Assembly: GCA_019745775.1 (NCBI GenBank)
Contig: JAIESR010000040.1
Coordinates: forward strand, 1 to 64,000
Reading direction: 5' to 3'
DNA length: 64,000 nucleotides
Origin: Xanthobacteraceae bacterium
Lineage (GTDB): Bacteria; Pseudomonadota; Alphaproteobacteria; Rhizobiales; Xanthobacteraceae
The notes under the pieces are model-generated. The model had not been told where the DNA came from and did not search any database. It saw only the letters and a list, made by a program, of their open reading frames with translations. Both the position numbers and the translations under genes were made by a program. Positions 38,015 through 46,972 of this stretch are shown piece after piece (position 1 is the first letter of the stretch; every line of letters begins with the position of its first letter).

Positions 38015-39646
38015 CTAGCGGCCGGTCCTGGCCAGCGAATGCACCCAGCCCTGCATGCGCGCCTTGGCGTTCGCGATCTCCTGCTTGCTGAAGAATTCCG
38101 CCGGGTTCACCTTGTCGATCGGATAGACCGGCCGCAGGAAGTCGCTCTCGTAGCCGAACGGCACCGTCGCATCGATGCCCATGCCGCCCTCGAATTGCGT
38201 GTTCGACGCCGTCCATTGCTTGTCGCCGGCAGTCATTCGCTCGGCCGGCATGAAGGTCTGGCCGCGGCCGCCCGGGATCGGGTTGAGGATGTCGGTGCGC
38301 GGGTTCACGCGCGTGGTGAGGCACCACATCACGTCGTCCATCGAATAGGGATCGACGTCCTCCGAAACCGCTATCGCAAGCCGCATGCCCTGCGAGCAGG
38401 AGAGCGCAGCGGCCAGGAAGTTGCGCTGCCAGCCCTCGTCGATCTGATGGCGCTTCTTCACCTGGATGATGCAGCCGCCCCAGTCGGTCATGCAGTACGG
38501 AATCACCACGTTCTGCACGATGCCGGGCTGCAGCCGCTCGCACAGCTCGAAAATCGCCGCTTCGCGCACCGTGGTGTCGATGTTGTGGTCGTCGAGCGTG
38601 TGCACGCCCAGCGCGAAGATGATCGGCTTGGTCTCAGGCTTGCGCATCGTCACCGCGGTGACGTGGAAGGTCGGTGCCTTGTAGGCCTTGCCCATGTAGC
38701 CCGCCCATTCCGGATGGAAATGGAAGCGGCCTTGGATGCCGGCGTCTTCCGACTCCTTGGTCTCGAAGCGGCGGTCGCGCGGATTGACGTAGCCCTCGAG
38801 CACCAGCTCCGCGTCGGCGAGCGCCATCGCATTGACGGTGCGCGCCTTCACCAGCCGGATCGGCGCGCGCTGCACCGCGCCGGCGATCCCGATCTCGTCG
38901 CAACCCATCGGCAGCACCGCATAGTCGAAGCCCGCGCCGGCCATCAGCGTACAGGCCGGCGGCACGCCGAAGCACATGGTGATCGGCACCGGCTCGTTCG
39001 ACTTGTAGTACTTGTTGACCACCTGCCACATGTGCGAGCCGGGCGAGATCTGGAACGTGCCGACATTGCCCCAGCGGAAATTCATGCGGTTGTAGCCGAG
39101 GTCGGAGCCGCCATCGAATTCCGGGCCGGTCACGCAGCGAATGCCGGAGCCGACGGTCAGCTCCGGCTCGTAGGTCGTGTGGCGGATCGGAACGAGGTAT
39201 TTGTTCACGTCCTTCGGCTTGAGCACCACGTGCTCCTGCACCGGCGCCTCGTCCTGTGAGATCTCCACCGGCTTGAGCGGCTTGCGCAGCGCTTCGGCGA
39301 GCTTACGCACGCGTTCGGCATCGCTCTTCCAGCCGAACATCTTGTTGATGACACTCATATCGCCGAACAGATTGGTGATGACGCGGTGGTTCGGCTTGCC
39401 TTTGACTTTGTGGAACATCACCGGGCAGCCGCCATCCATGTGCTTCTGCAACCCGGTAACCTCGAGGTCCGGATCGACTTCTTTCCTGGTCTCGATGAGG
39501 TCGCCCTGCGACTTCAGCCACGCGAGCGCCGTGCGCAAGTCCTGCGCGTGATTGGTTGCCTCCGTCTTGCTGGTCTTCTTCGCGTCTTTGGTTGCCTTCT
39601 TGGCCTTTGCCGCGAGCTGCTTGTCCTTGCGGATATGCCGTTGCAT
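38015..39646 (-). CDS. UbiD-family decarboxylase, divergent active site
   Basis: A 543-residue UbiD homologue that begins with a Lys/Ala-rich extension of about 35 residues. The body has NRMNFRWGNVGTFQ (prFMN/Arg region), MAGAGFDYAVLPMG and LVLEGYVNPRD. The usual EGPFGEWTGYY is replaced by an insert and FHPEWAGYMG, so the first Glu of the E-x4-E pair is not evident while the second remains. Such divergence is seen in carboxylases of phenolic or CoA-bound substrates. The ATG at 39646 has AAGGGC upstream. It diverges from a MarR gene. Confidence 0.85.
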   Translation of the reverse strand: MQRHIRKDKQLAAKAKKATKDAKKTSKTEATNHAQDLRTALAWLKSQGDLIETRKEVDPDLEVTGLQKHMDGGCPVMFHKVKGKPNHRVITNLFGDMSVINKMFGWKSDAERVRKLAEALRKPLKPVEISQDEAPVQEHVVLKPKDVNKYLVPIRHTTYEPELTVGSGIRCVTGPEFDGGSDLGYNRMNFRWGNVGTFQISPGSHMWQVVNKYYKSNEPVPITMCFGVPPACTLMAGAGFDYAVLPMGCDEIGIAGAVQRAPIRLVKARTVNAMALADAELVLEGYVNPRDRRFETKESEDAGIQGRFHFHPEWAGYMGKAYKAPTFHVTAVTMRKPETKPIIFALGVHTLDDHNIDTTVREAAIFELCERLQPGIVQNVVIPYCMTDWGGCIIQVKKRHQIDEGWQRNFLAAALSCSQGMRLAIAVSEDVDPYSMDDVMWCLTTRVNPRTDILNPIPGGRGQTFMPAERMTAGDKQWTASNTQFEGGMGIDATVPFGYESDFLRPVYPIDKVNPAEFFSKQEIANAKARMQGWVHSLARTGR

Positions 39647-39713
39647 CGGTAACGCCCTTCTTGATTGCGCCCCGGATCGCACCAATTTTCCACCGCGTGC
39701 CGGGGGCTTTGCA

Positions 39714-39733
39714 TTACATAGAAATCTAAGTAA
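39714..39733. promoter_or_regulatory. palindromic operator candidate (MarR)
   Basis: TTACATAGA-(aa)-TCTAAGTAA is a 20-base near-perfect palindrome with one mismatched pair. It lies in the divergent region between the second ubiD (start 39646) and the MarR-family gene (start 39817). MarR proteins commonly bind such sites next to their own gene and repress the divergent enzyme gene until an aromatic ligand binds. Confidence 0.6.
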
Positions 39734-39816
39734 TATTATGCGGCTCGGCCAGAACGCTGTCAATCGCGGCATCCGACATGCAACGGACACACACGCGGCG
39801 ACAAGGAGATGGTGGC

Positions 39817-40302
39817 GTGAATGGCGCCGTGGATGGTCGCGTCGATGACGGCGCAGACGCGGCCGGCGATCTGCCCCATCACGAAAGTGACGGCTACCTG
39901 GTGCGCGATGCGCACCGCGCTTTCCAGCGCCTACTGGAAAGGCGCATCGCCCCGCACGGCGTTTCACGCGGACAATGGTACTTCCTGCGCGTGCTCTGGA
40001 CCAAGGACGGACTATCGCAGCGCGAACTTTCCGAGCGTGTCGGCATGATGGAACCGACCACGGTGATCGCCTTGCGCAGCATGGAAAAAGCCGGCTTGAT
40101 CCGCCGCGTGCGCAGCACGGACGATCGTCGGGTCACTCATGTACGCCTCACACCCAAAGCCAAGCGCATGCGCGACGGACTGCTCAAGCTGGCGCGTGGG
40201 ATCAATGCACAGGCCGACGCGGGGATTTCGCAGGATGACATCGCGGCCTTCCGCCGTGTCATCATGCGGATGACGAAAAACCTCGACAAGGCTAGGCCGT
40301 AA
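39817..40302 (+). CDS. MarR-family transcriptional regulator
   Basis: Winged-helix regulator of about 161 residues. The recognition-helix region LSQRELSERVGMMEPTTVIA is followed by ALRSMEKAGLIRR and the wing STDDRRVTHVRLTPKA, all standard for MarR. The GTG at 39817 with AAGGAG upstream is preferred to the ATG at 39778. It probably controls the divergent ubiD gene and perhaps the ligase/ubiD promoter at 35.9 kb through the palindromes listed. Confidence 0.9.
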   Translation: MNGAVDGRVDDGADAAGDLPHHESDGYLVRDAHRAFQRLLERRIAPHGVSRGQWYFLRVLWTKDGLSQRELSERVGMMEPTTVIALRSMEKAGLIRRVRSTDDRRVTHVRLTPKAKRMRDGLLKLARGINAQADAGISQDDIAAFRRVIMRMTKNLDKARP

Positions 40303-40312
40303 CGACGAACCG

Positions 40313-41290
40313 TCACTCCACCTTGATGTTGGCGGCCTTGACCACTTTGGCGACGCGGTCGATCTCGCCGTCGAGGAGCTTACGGAATTCCGCCGCACCG
40401 CCGCCGATCGGCTCGACGCCGACCTTCGCAAGCTGCGCGATCACCTCGGGCTCTTTCACGATCGCCATCGCCTCGGCCGAGATCTTTTCCACGACGGCGG
40501 CCGGCGTACCGACACGCGCATAGATGCCGACGAACGGCGCATAGCTGAAGCCCGGAATGAATTCCGAGATCGCCGGCAGATCGGGCGCCTGGGACGAGCG
40601 CGTCAAGCCATTGGTCGCGAGCAGTGTTATCTTCTTCGTTCCGGCAGCGCCGGCAAGGGACGGATAGGCCGAGAACAGCATCTGCACGTGCCCACCAAGC
40701 AGCGCCGGCACCGCTTCACCGGTTCCCTTGTACGGGATGTGGCTGTACCGCAGGCCGAGGCCGGTCTTCAGCGCCTCGAGCGAGATGTGATGAATGCTGC
40801 CGACGCCCGACGAACCGAAATTATACTTGCCGGGATTGGCTTTCACGTGCTCGACATATTCTTTCATTGTCGCGGCGGGCATCGACGGATGCACGGCCAG
40901 GAAAAGCGGCGCGGTGGCAAGCGCCGCGATCGGCGCGACGTCCTTCGGGTTGTATGGAAGCTTGGGATAGAGCTGCGGATTGATCGACAGGATCGCGCCG
41001 TCGGTGACGACGAAGGTCGTGCCGTCGGCGGGCGCGCTGGTCAACGCGTTGACCGCGATGCCGCCATTCGCGCCCGAGCGGTTCTCGACCACGATGGTCT
41101 GGTTGAGCCGCTCCTGCATGCGCCGGCCGACGATTCGCGCGACGGTGTCGGGCAGCCCGCCGGCGGGATGCGTGATGATGAATTTGATGGTGGGGGCCGT
41201 CGAGGAAGTCTGCGCGTGCGCGCTGAAGGAGGCAGCCGTACAAGCAGCAAGCATGGCAAGCGCAGCATGCGCAACGTGCGGTCGAAACAT
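40313..41290 (-). CDS. Bug-family solute receptor
   Basis: A 325-residue receptor. The signal peptide (MFRPHVAHAALAMLAACTAASFSAHA as family-typical n-, h- and c-regions) is followed by IKFIITHPAGGLPDTVARI. VVENRSGANGGIAVN and the ADGTTFVVTD loop come next. The ATG at 41290 has GAGGAG six bases away; the frame opens far upstream but overlaps another gene. Convergent with marR and close to the decarboxylase cluster. Confidence 0.92.
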   Translation of the reverse strand: MFRPHVAHAALAMLAACTAASFSAHAQTSSTAPTIKFIITHPAGGLPDTVARIVGRRMQERLNQTIVVENRSGANGGIAVNALTSAPADGTTFVVTDGAILSINPQLYPKLPYNPKDVAPIAALATAPLFLAVHPSMPAATMKEYVEHVKANPGKYNFGSSGVGSIHHISLEALKTGLGLRYSHIPYKGTGEAVPALLGGHVQMLFSAYPSLAGAAGTKKITLLATNGLTRSSQAPDLPAISEFIPGFSYAPFVGIYARVGTPAAVVEKISAEAMAIVKEPEVIAQLAKVGVEPIGGGAAEFRKLLDGEIDRVAKVVKAANIKVE

Positions 41291-41491
41291 CCTGGGCTCC
41301 TCTGGCCGTGGCGATCTATGGCGATCTTCGGCGCTTGTTGACGCGCCTTCCGGGCAGGAACCTAGGGCACTTTCGGCGGGGAGCCAAGCATGAGGCACTG
41401 CGACAAAGCCTGCCGCAGGCTGGTTTCCGCCCCCTTGGTAACTATGGCCGTGGCGTCGTAATGTCGCCGCCGCCCACGGAGACCGAGAGAA

Positions 41492-41905
41492 ATGAAGCCA
41501 AGCCTTCAGCCCGGCCTGACTTCGGTCAAGCGCATTCCGATCGATCGCGACCGCACCATCAGCTTCATGGGTGAAGAGGCCCGGGTCTATGCCACGCCCC
41601 GGCTGATCAGCGACATCGAATTCACCTGCCGCGATCTGATCCAGCAGCACGCCGATCCAGGTGAGGATTCGGTCGGGACCGAGGTCTGCGTGAAACATCT
41701 CGCCGCGACGTTGGCCGGCAGCACCGTGGAGATTTCGGTCCGCATCACAGCGGTCGACGGCCGAAAGGTCGCCTTCGAGGTATCGGCCAGGGACGAACTC
41801 GACACCGTGAGTACCGGCACTCACGGTCGATTCATCGTCGAGGTCGCGCGCACCAAGGAGCGGCTGAAAGCCAAGGCTGCGAAGCTCGCAGCGCTGGGGG
41901 GGTGA
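41492..41905 (+). CDS. thioesterase family protein (FlK-like hotdog fold)
   Basis: A 137-residue single hotdog domain with GEEARVYATPRLISDIEFTC, the GEDSVGTEVCVKHLAATLAG helix region and a THGRFIV strand. These features resemble fluoroacetyl-CoA thioesterase FlK and related acyl-CoA hydrolases. It has no signal peptide. The downstream gene idi begins 55 bases later in the same direction. Confidence 0.8.
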   Translation: MKPSLQPGLTSVKRIPIDRDRTISFMGEEARVYATPRLISDIEFTCRDLIQQHADPGEDSVGTEVCVKHLAATLAGSTVEISVRITAVDGRKVAFEVSARDELDTVSTGTHGRFIVEVARTKERLKAKAAKLAALGG

Positions 41906-41960
41906 TCCGGCGGCGTCTGCGCGCGTTGTCATTGACAAGCATCCACCCTATACCGGACGT

Positions 41961-42560
41961 ATGGCTGAAGAGCGCCTGATCCTGGTCAACGAAAGCAACC
42001 GCGCCACCGGCATCGCCGGCAAGACGCCGGTGCATCGCGCGGGGATTTTGCATCGTGCGTTCTCGATCTTCATCGTGGACGACAAAGGCCGCATCCTGCT
42101 GCAGCGGCGCAGCCGTCAGAAGTATCACTCGGGGGGATTGCTGGCGAATTCCTGCTGCGGCCACCCGCGCCCGGGCGAGACCACGCTGGCTGCGGCGAGC
42201 CGCCGGCTCACAGAGGAGCTCGGCATCGAAGCACGGCTGACGTTCGGATTTCACAGCCGCTACCGCGCCGACCTCGACGGCGGCATGCAGGAGAATGAAT
42301 ACGTCTACGTCTATTTCGGCCCTCTGATCGCGCAGCCGAACCCCAATCCTGCGGAGGTGTCCGAGGTCGAGTTCGCAAGCGCCGACGAGATCGCACGCCG
42401 CATTGCACGTCAGCCCGGCGAGTTCGTCTACTGGCTGCAGCACTATTTCAAGAACCACGGACCACAGATTGCGCGGCTGGCGAAGCGTGCCGCGCGCGAG
42501 GCGACGCCGATCGCTGAATCCCGGTCCCGCAAGCCTAAGGCGGCCGCCGGGCGGCGATGA
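41961..42560 (+). CDS. idi: isopentenyl-diphosphate delta-isomerase, type I
   Basis: NUDIX-fold isomerase interconverting isopentenyl and dimethylallyl diphosphate, 199 residues. The catalytic NSCCGHP block and the later acidic QENEYVYVYFG segment (metal and catalytic Glu) match type I IDI. ASRRLTEELGI is the degenerate NUDIX box. A basic C-terminal tail is added. Many Hyphomicrobiales that make carotenoids or hopanoids keep this gene. DMAPP is also the prenyl donor for UbiX, though that link here is only suggestive. Confidence 0.88.
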   Translation: MAEERLILVNESNRATGIAGKTPVHRAGILHRAFSIFIVDDKGRILLQRRSRQKYHSGGLLANSCCGHPRPGETTLAAASRRLTEELGIEARLTFGFHSRYRADLDGGMQENEYVYVYFGPLIAQPNPNPAEVSEVEFASADEIARRIARQPGEFVYWLQHYFKNHGPQIARLAKRAAREATPIAESRSRKPKAAAGRR

Positions 42561-42627
42561 CAGCGCCGCCGTTATCGCCTATCCTGTTGCGCCTGCATCA
42601 ACGCAGGAACCAACGGAAAGAAACGCC

Positions 42628-43497
42628 ATGACGACCGCGCATCTTTCGGACGCTTCGGCCCCCGCCCCGCCTCCGTTTCAAGTGCGCCCGCTATCGGACG
42701 CCCTTGGCGCCGAACTGATCGGCCTCGATCTCAGCGCGCCGATGAGCGATGAAATATTCGAAAGCGTGCGCGATGCCTGGCATCGGCACCTCGTCATTCT
42801 ACTGCGCGATCAGCACCTGACCGAGGACGAGCAGGTGCGCTTTGCGGAACGCTTCGGCCCGATCTCCATGAGCACGCGCGGCCATTTCCAGTCGAAGAAC
42901 CCGGCGATCATGCTGATCTCGAACATCCGCGAGGACGGCAAGCAGATCGGTGCGCTGCCGGACGGCGAGATGCATTTCCACACCGACCAGTGCCATCAGG
43001 AACGGCCGGCGATGGCGACGATGCTTTATTCGATCGAGGTGCCGAGCGTCGGCGGCAACACGCTGTTTGCCAATGCCTATACCGCATATGAAACGCTGCC
43101 GGCGGCGCTCAAGCAGAAGATCGAGGGCCGTAAGGCGCTGAATGCCTATGACTATGACGCCGCCGCGACCACGCGCGGCACCAAACCGCGCGAGGGCGTG
43201 CCAGCCTATTGGCACCCGATCGTCCGGACGCATCCGGCGACCGGACGCAAGGCGCTGTTCGTCAACCGTCTGATGACGGTCGCAATCGAGGGATTATCGG
43301 ACGAAGAAGGCGGGGAGATTCTCAACACGCTGTTCGATCATCAGGAACAGCGGACTTTCGTCTACGAGCACGTCTGGCGTCCGAAAGACGTGCTGGTGTG
43401 GGACAATCGCTGCACGCTGCATGCGCGCACCGATTTCAGCGACAAGGAGCGGCGGCTGATGCGCCGTGTCGCGATCAAAGGCGAGAAGCCGATTTAG
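42628..43497 (+). CDS. TauD/TfdA-family Fe(II)/2-oxoglutarate dioxygenase
   Basis: A 289-residue dioxygenase. It has the HxD pair in MHFHTDQCHQE, the distal His near WDNRCTLHART and the 2-oxoglutarate Arg close to RRLMRRVAIKG. The N-terminus FQVRPLSDALGAELIGLDLS is typical. The start at 42628 follows GGAAAG; the frame upstream overlaps idi. Substrate unknown (sulfonates, herbicides and carboxylates are known for the family). Its 3' end exists in two decayed copies near 48.3-48.6 kb. Confidence 0.9.
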   Translation: MTTAHLSDASAPAPPPFQVRPLSDALGAELIGLDLSAPMSDEIFESVRDAWHRHLVILLRDQHLTEDEQVRFAERFGPISMSTRGHFQSKNPAIMLISNIREDGKQIGALPDGEMHFHTDQCHQERPAMATMLYSIEVPSVGGNTLFANAYTAYETLPAALKQKIEGRKALNAYDYDAAATTRGTKPREGVPAYWHPIVRTHPATGRKALFVNRLMTVAIEGLSDEEGGEILNTLFDHQEQRTFVYEHVWRPKDVLVWDNRCTLHARTDFSDKERRLMRRVAIKGEKPI

Positions 43498-43599
43498 CGG
43501 CAGGCTGTTCCCTGCAGCGAGTAGTTTCTTTGACCTCGCCGTCGCTTGCGCATCGTGTTATCTGTCTCTGTCGGACAGCACGATCACGGGAGCAATCTG

Positions 43600-44022
43600 A
43601 TGCCTGCCCGCAAGCAAAAGCCAGCGCGCCGCCCCGGCTCATCTGTGTCAGCATCCGCGCTCGGCGCGCCGTGGCCGGGAACCAAAAGACTCCGCAACGG
43701 AGTCACACTGCTTACAAATCTTCGGGCCTTTATTGGGGCCACGCCGGAGAACGAGGAAGCGCGCTTCCGACAATTCCGCCGCCTGACCGAAGAAGAGTTA
43801 AAACAATGCAAACCGTCGGAGGGCAGCTTCCTGGAGTTTTTGTCGCGGACCTTTCCCGTGACAGAGAAAGAACGGCGGTACAATAAGCTCTTCGCCGAGC
43901 AGGAGGCCAAAGCGCTCGCATCTGAGACACGCTCGGCCAAGAATCGGCGCTTGAATGCGCGCCCGGCCAAAAAATTGCGCTCCAAGCGATCTCCTTCTAA
44001 ACAATCGACGTCGCGCGACTGA
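43600..44022 (+). CDS. basic hypothetical protein
   Basis: A 140-residue protein rich in Lys/Arg at both ends (ARKQKPARRPG; PAKKLRSKRSPSK) around a more acidic middle (TPENEEARFRQFRRLTEEELKQCKP). No signal peptide, membrane segment or known motif. A GGGAG sequence precedes the ATG. Composition is somewhat less GC than the catabolic genes, and it opens the accessory region. It meets the ADP-ribosyltransferase pseudogene tail to tail. Confidence 0.5.
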   Translation: MPARKQKPARRPGSSVSASALGAPWPGTKRLRNGVTLLTNLRAFIGATPENEEARFRQFRRLTEEELKQCKPSEGSFLEFLSRTFPVTEKERRYNKLFAEQEAKALASETRSAKNRRLNARPAKKLRSKRSPSKQSTSRD

Positions 44023-44051
44023 CCGTCTGGGGCCACGCACTCTACGAACCC

Positions 44052-45457
44052 CTACGACCAACCCAGCGTGGGCTCAGCCGTGTTCACGCTTGAGAACAGG
44101 TCGCGGCTGTTCCTTTTCCTCGGGTCGAAGACCGCCGACGGGTCGCGCAATTGCGAGGGGTCGCGCACCACCAGGATCGAGCGACGGTTGCCACCGTGGT
44201 GGTAATTGTGGATCGTGACTGAGTCGAAACCGCGGTCCCAGGCCCTGGCCACTATATTGTTGATATCGTCGAACGACTCGTTGCCTCTCATTCTATATGT
44301 AAACGGATTGTCCGATCGATGCACCAACCGCATCACCTGCGGCGTGCCGCCGAGTTGCTCGGCGGCGAAATTCGCGTGCCGTTCGGCGATGCCGCCCGGC
44401 TGCGGATTGATCTCAAGCCAGAAGCCGCGCCGCGACGTCGGCGTTTCCGTCGCGGTTCCCAGTTTTGAAGGGTCGAACGCTGTGAACTCACGGCTGGTGC
44501 CGTGTCCGAGCGGCATGTCCATGCGATAGCCCAACGCCTTCGCTCGCGCCATCCTTGCCTCTTCGTCCATCGGCAGTCTGGTCGCGCGCCGGGTTGCGGC
44601 GCTGCCTGGGTGCGCGGGCGCCGTCCAGCTTCCGCGTCAGACGATTCCAAGGCGCCCAACGCCCCCGGACCAGTGCCTTGGCCAACGGCTTGAGCGGAGC
44701 GCCGAGCGCCAGCAGCCCGACGTCAAGCGGCGACTGCGGGATCGGATTAGCGGCATCGAGGATAAAGTCGGTGACCGGCCCTTGCTCCGCCCGCCAATGG
44801 GCTGCACCGACCGACGTTGGCTGTACGCGGCCGCGTTGCGCGCATCTTGCGCCAGCAATGCTTCGTCCGTATCCACAGTAGGGCGCAGCTTCGGCAAACG
44901 CGCCGGCGTGGCCTGCCATTGCGCGCCGGCGAGCCAATTAGTCCCAGATGACGTTGGCTCAGACGGTGCAGTCGGCATCGCCTGGGCAAAGCGCTGGCCA
45001 GCCATAAGCTCAAGAATGGACCAGCCCCCATAGTCTGGCCACGGCGCGTCCGTCGGTGCGACGGATAGTCTTGCGGCGCCTCTCCGAGAAAAGGCGGCCC
45101 CACTAGCCTTGGACGGCGGGCATCGGAAACAACCGAACGCCTCGTGCGCAGCGCGGCGCGATAAAATGGGTCCCATTCGGCGGACCGCGGCAGTTCCGGC
45201 GGACGACCCGGCGTTGCCTGCCACTGTCCGTTCGCTAGCCAAGCGGGCTGCATAGCAGCCGTCACCGACTCAGCGCGTGCGCCCATAGACGGCATCGGTA
45301 CCGGTAGTTGTTCGGCGGCCGGCGGCGGCGGCGCAAAGCGTTCGCCCCGCAGGAGTTCGGCGATAGACCAGCCGTCGTAATCCGGCCAAGTCGTCTCGCC
45401 GCTTGACAGCGACGACGGGCGAGCGAGCAGCGGGGACGTCGGAGACCAGTTGTTCAT
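44052..45457 (-). pseudogene. frameshifted polymorphic toxin gene with ADP-ribosyltransferase-like C-terminus
   Basis: The reading passes through three shifted segments. Frame one (from ATG 45457) encodes MNNWSPTSPLLARPS, WPDYDGWSIAELLRGERFA, then WLANGQWQATPGRPPELP. Frame two (from about 45100) repeats this module as WPDYGGWSILELMAGQRFA and WLAGAQWQATPARLP. Frame three (about 44810-44620) gives VTDFILDAANPIPQSPLDVG. The final segment has MPLGHGTSREFTAFDPSKLG, RAWDRGFDSVTIHNYHHGG and DPSAVFDPRKRNSRDLF, the ART-PolyVal-type domain common in phage and toxin proteins. Shifts lie near 45127-45041, about 44810 and about 44620. The tandem N-terminal module is notable. Probably inactive, barring sequencing error. 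Confidence 0.7.
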
Positions 45458-45808
45458 CGATAGAGACCTTTCGCGTGTGAGGTTGGAATTGCGTTTGGAA
45501 GGGGTATGTTGCGTCGACACTAAAGGGATCGCGCAATCGAGCCGCGGCGCACTCGGCAATGCGCACCGCCGGCACAGCGTTGTTGGGACGGAACGACGAA
45601 TGAACTTACTGAATTTCAAGGCGACGCCGCAGAGACCAGACCTTGCGACCCTCAGCAGCAAGCTAGAACGACATCCGGCGCGCAATGCATCAGACGCGTG
45701 CGCGCATGCGGCCGGACCGCTCGTCGGCGAGACGAGGGGCATGGCGTCTGCTCGGATACGGAGACAAACCAAAATGAACAGGAAAAATGAGCATCCGTAC
45801 GAACGCCG
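45458..45808. other. no gene recognised
   Basis: Spacer between the toxin pseudogene start and the end of a Bug receptor gene. Open frames here are short and lack ribosome sites or family similarity. A plus-strand frame starting at 45600 (MNLLNFKATPQRP) runs into the antisense of the receptor gene and is not convincing. The region should hold the pseudogene's promoter. Confidence 0.5.
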
Positions 45809-46828
45809 CTACTGCCGCCTGATCCACGCATTGAGTTTCACCAGTGTCTCGCGCGGGACCGCCGCGACCTCCCGCATCATGCCCTGCATCTCCTCGCCGC
45901 CCGTTGGCGAGAGCTCGCGGTTGCTCTTCTGCATCTCGGCGAGGTAGGCCGGGTCTTTCATCGTCGCTGCAAACGCCGCGCGCAGCGTCGCAACCTGCTC
46001 CGCCGGCACGCCGGGCGGCATCGCCAGCGGTCGCCCCATCGTGCCGATCGTGATCATCACGTTCCACATAAGGCGGTGCTCCGGGTTTTTCACGTAGTCG
46101 AGCAGCAGCGGCACTTCGGGCAGGTCGGCATGCTTGCGGCGGTCGACTTGCACGATGAGATTGACCTGCCTGTCACGGATCCACTGGGAGCGATTTGCCT
46201 TCAGCGACGCCCATGAGCCCGATACGCCCTCGACCTCCCCGCGCTCCATTGCGAGCCACGCCGTGACGTTCGACTTGTAGCCGGAGACGATCTTGAATTT
46301 CGTTCCGACCGTGTTGTTCATCAGGAACGGATAGGTCTCGCTGTCGTTCGGCCCGCTGCCGCCGAGCACCGCCGTTTCCGTGAGCACGTCCTCGAATTTC
46401 TTCACCTTGGCGGTGTGCCACATCGCGGTAATGCCGGTCTCCGAGTTGAAGCTGCCGATCCAGTTGAAATCGGTGGGCACGAACATCGCGCTCTTCTCAC
46501 CGAAATAGGGATGGAACGGAATGCCGCGCTGATGCAGCAGCAGCACGGTTCCGTCCTTGGGCGCGACATTGAACGTCCAGTTGGCGGCGGCCATACCACC
46601 GGCGCCCGGCATGTTCTGCACGATGATGGTCGGCTCGCCCGGAATGTGTCGCCGCAGATGGGAGGCGAAGGTGCGGGCATAGGCGTCGTAGCCGCCACCG
46701 GTGTCGGAACTCACGACGAAACGCAGCGTTTTGCCCTGGTAGAAGTCGGCGGCGGTCGCCCCTCCAAACCCTGCCGGCCCGCAAAGCGCGGCAAGAGCCA
46801 CCGTTATTGCTGCGATTTTTCTTGGCAT
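45809..46828 (-). CDS. Bug-family-like solute receptor (divergent subgroup)
   Basis: A 339-residue exported receptor. Signal peptide MPRKIAAITVALAALCGPAG is followed by FYQGKTLRFVVSSDTGGGYDAY, IPGEPTIIVQNMPGAGGMAA and KDGTVLLLHQ. It belongs with the FYKGK subgroup of the receptors at 25.6 and 26.6 kb. It sits as an island of core-type sequence within the accessory region. Ligand unknown. Confidence 0.86.
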   Translation of the reverse strand: MPRKIAAITVALAALCGPAGFGGATAADFYQGKTLRFVVSSDTGGGYDAYARTFASHLRRHIPGEPTIIVQNMPGAGGMAAANWTFNVAPKDGTVLLLHQRGIPFHPYFGEKSAMFVPTDFNWIGSFNSETGITAMWHTAKVKKFEDVLTETAVLGGSGPNDSETYPFLMNNTVGTKFKIVSGYKSNVTAWLAMERGEVEGVSGSWASLKANRSQWIRDRQVNLIVQVDRRKHADLPEVPLLLDYVKNPEHRLMWNVMITIGTMGRPLAMPPGVPAEQVATLRAAFAATMKDPAYLAEMQKSNRELSPTGGEEMQGMMREVAAVPRETLVKLNAWIRRQ

Positions 46829-46972
46829 CGTCGGCCTCCGCGTCGGCGTCGAGTTGACAAGCGGCTTCGACGGTACGAAACCGACTATTGCAGCACAAGG
46901 TCAGTCGAATCCCGCCCGCCGGCCGTAAAGTCGCAGCCAAGGCCCTATCCGGATTAAGCATCGGCAACCCTC

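Noticed and set aside
38015-39967. UbiD frame extended to 650 residues from 39967
   Set aside because: The extra N-terminal part crosses the MarR promoter and marR coding region and is Arg-rich shadow sequence. ATG 39646 has a ribosome site.
45450-45947. Plus-strand frame near 45.6 kb
   Set aside because: Runs into the antisense of a receptor gene; no ribosome site or recognisable motif.
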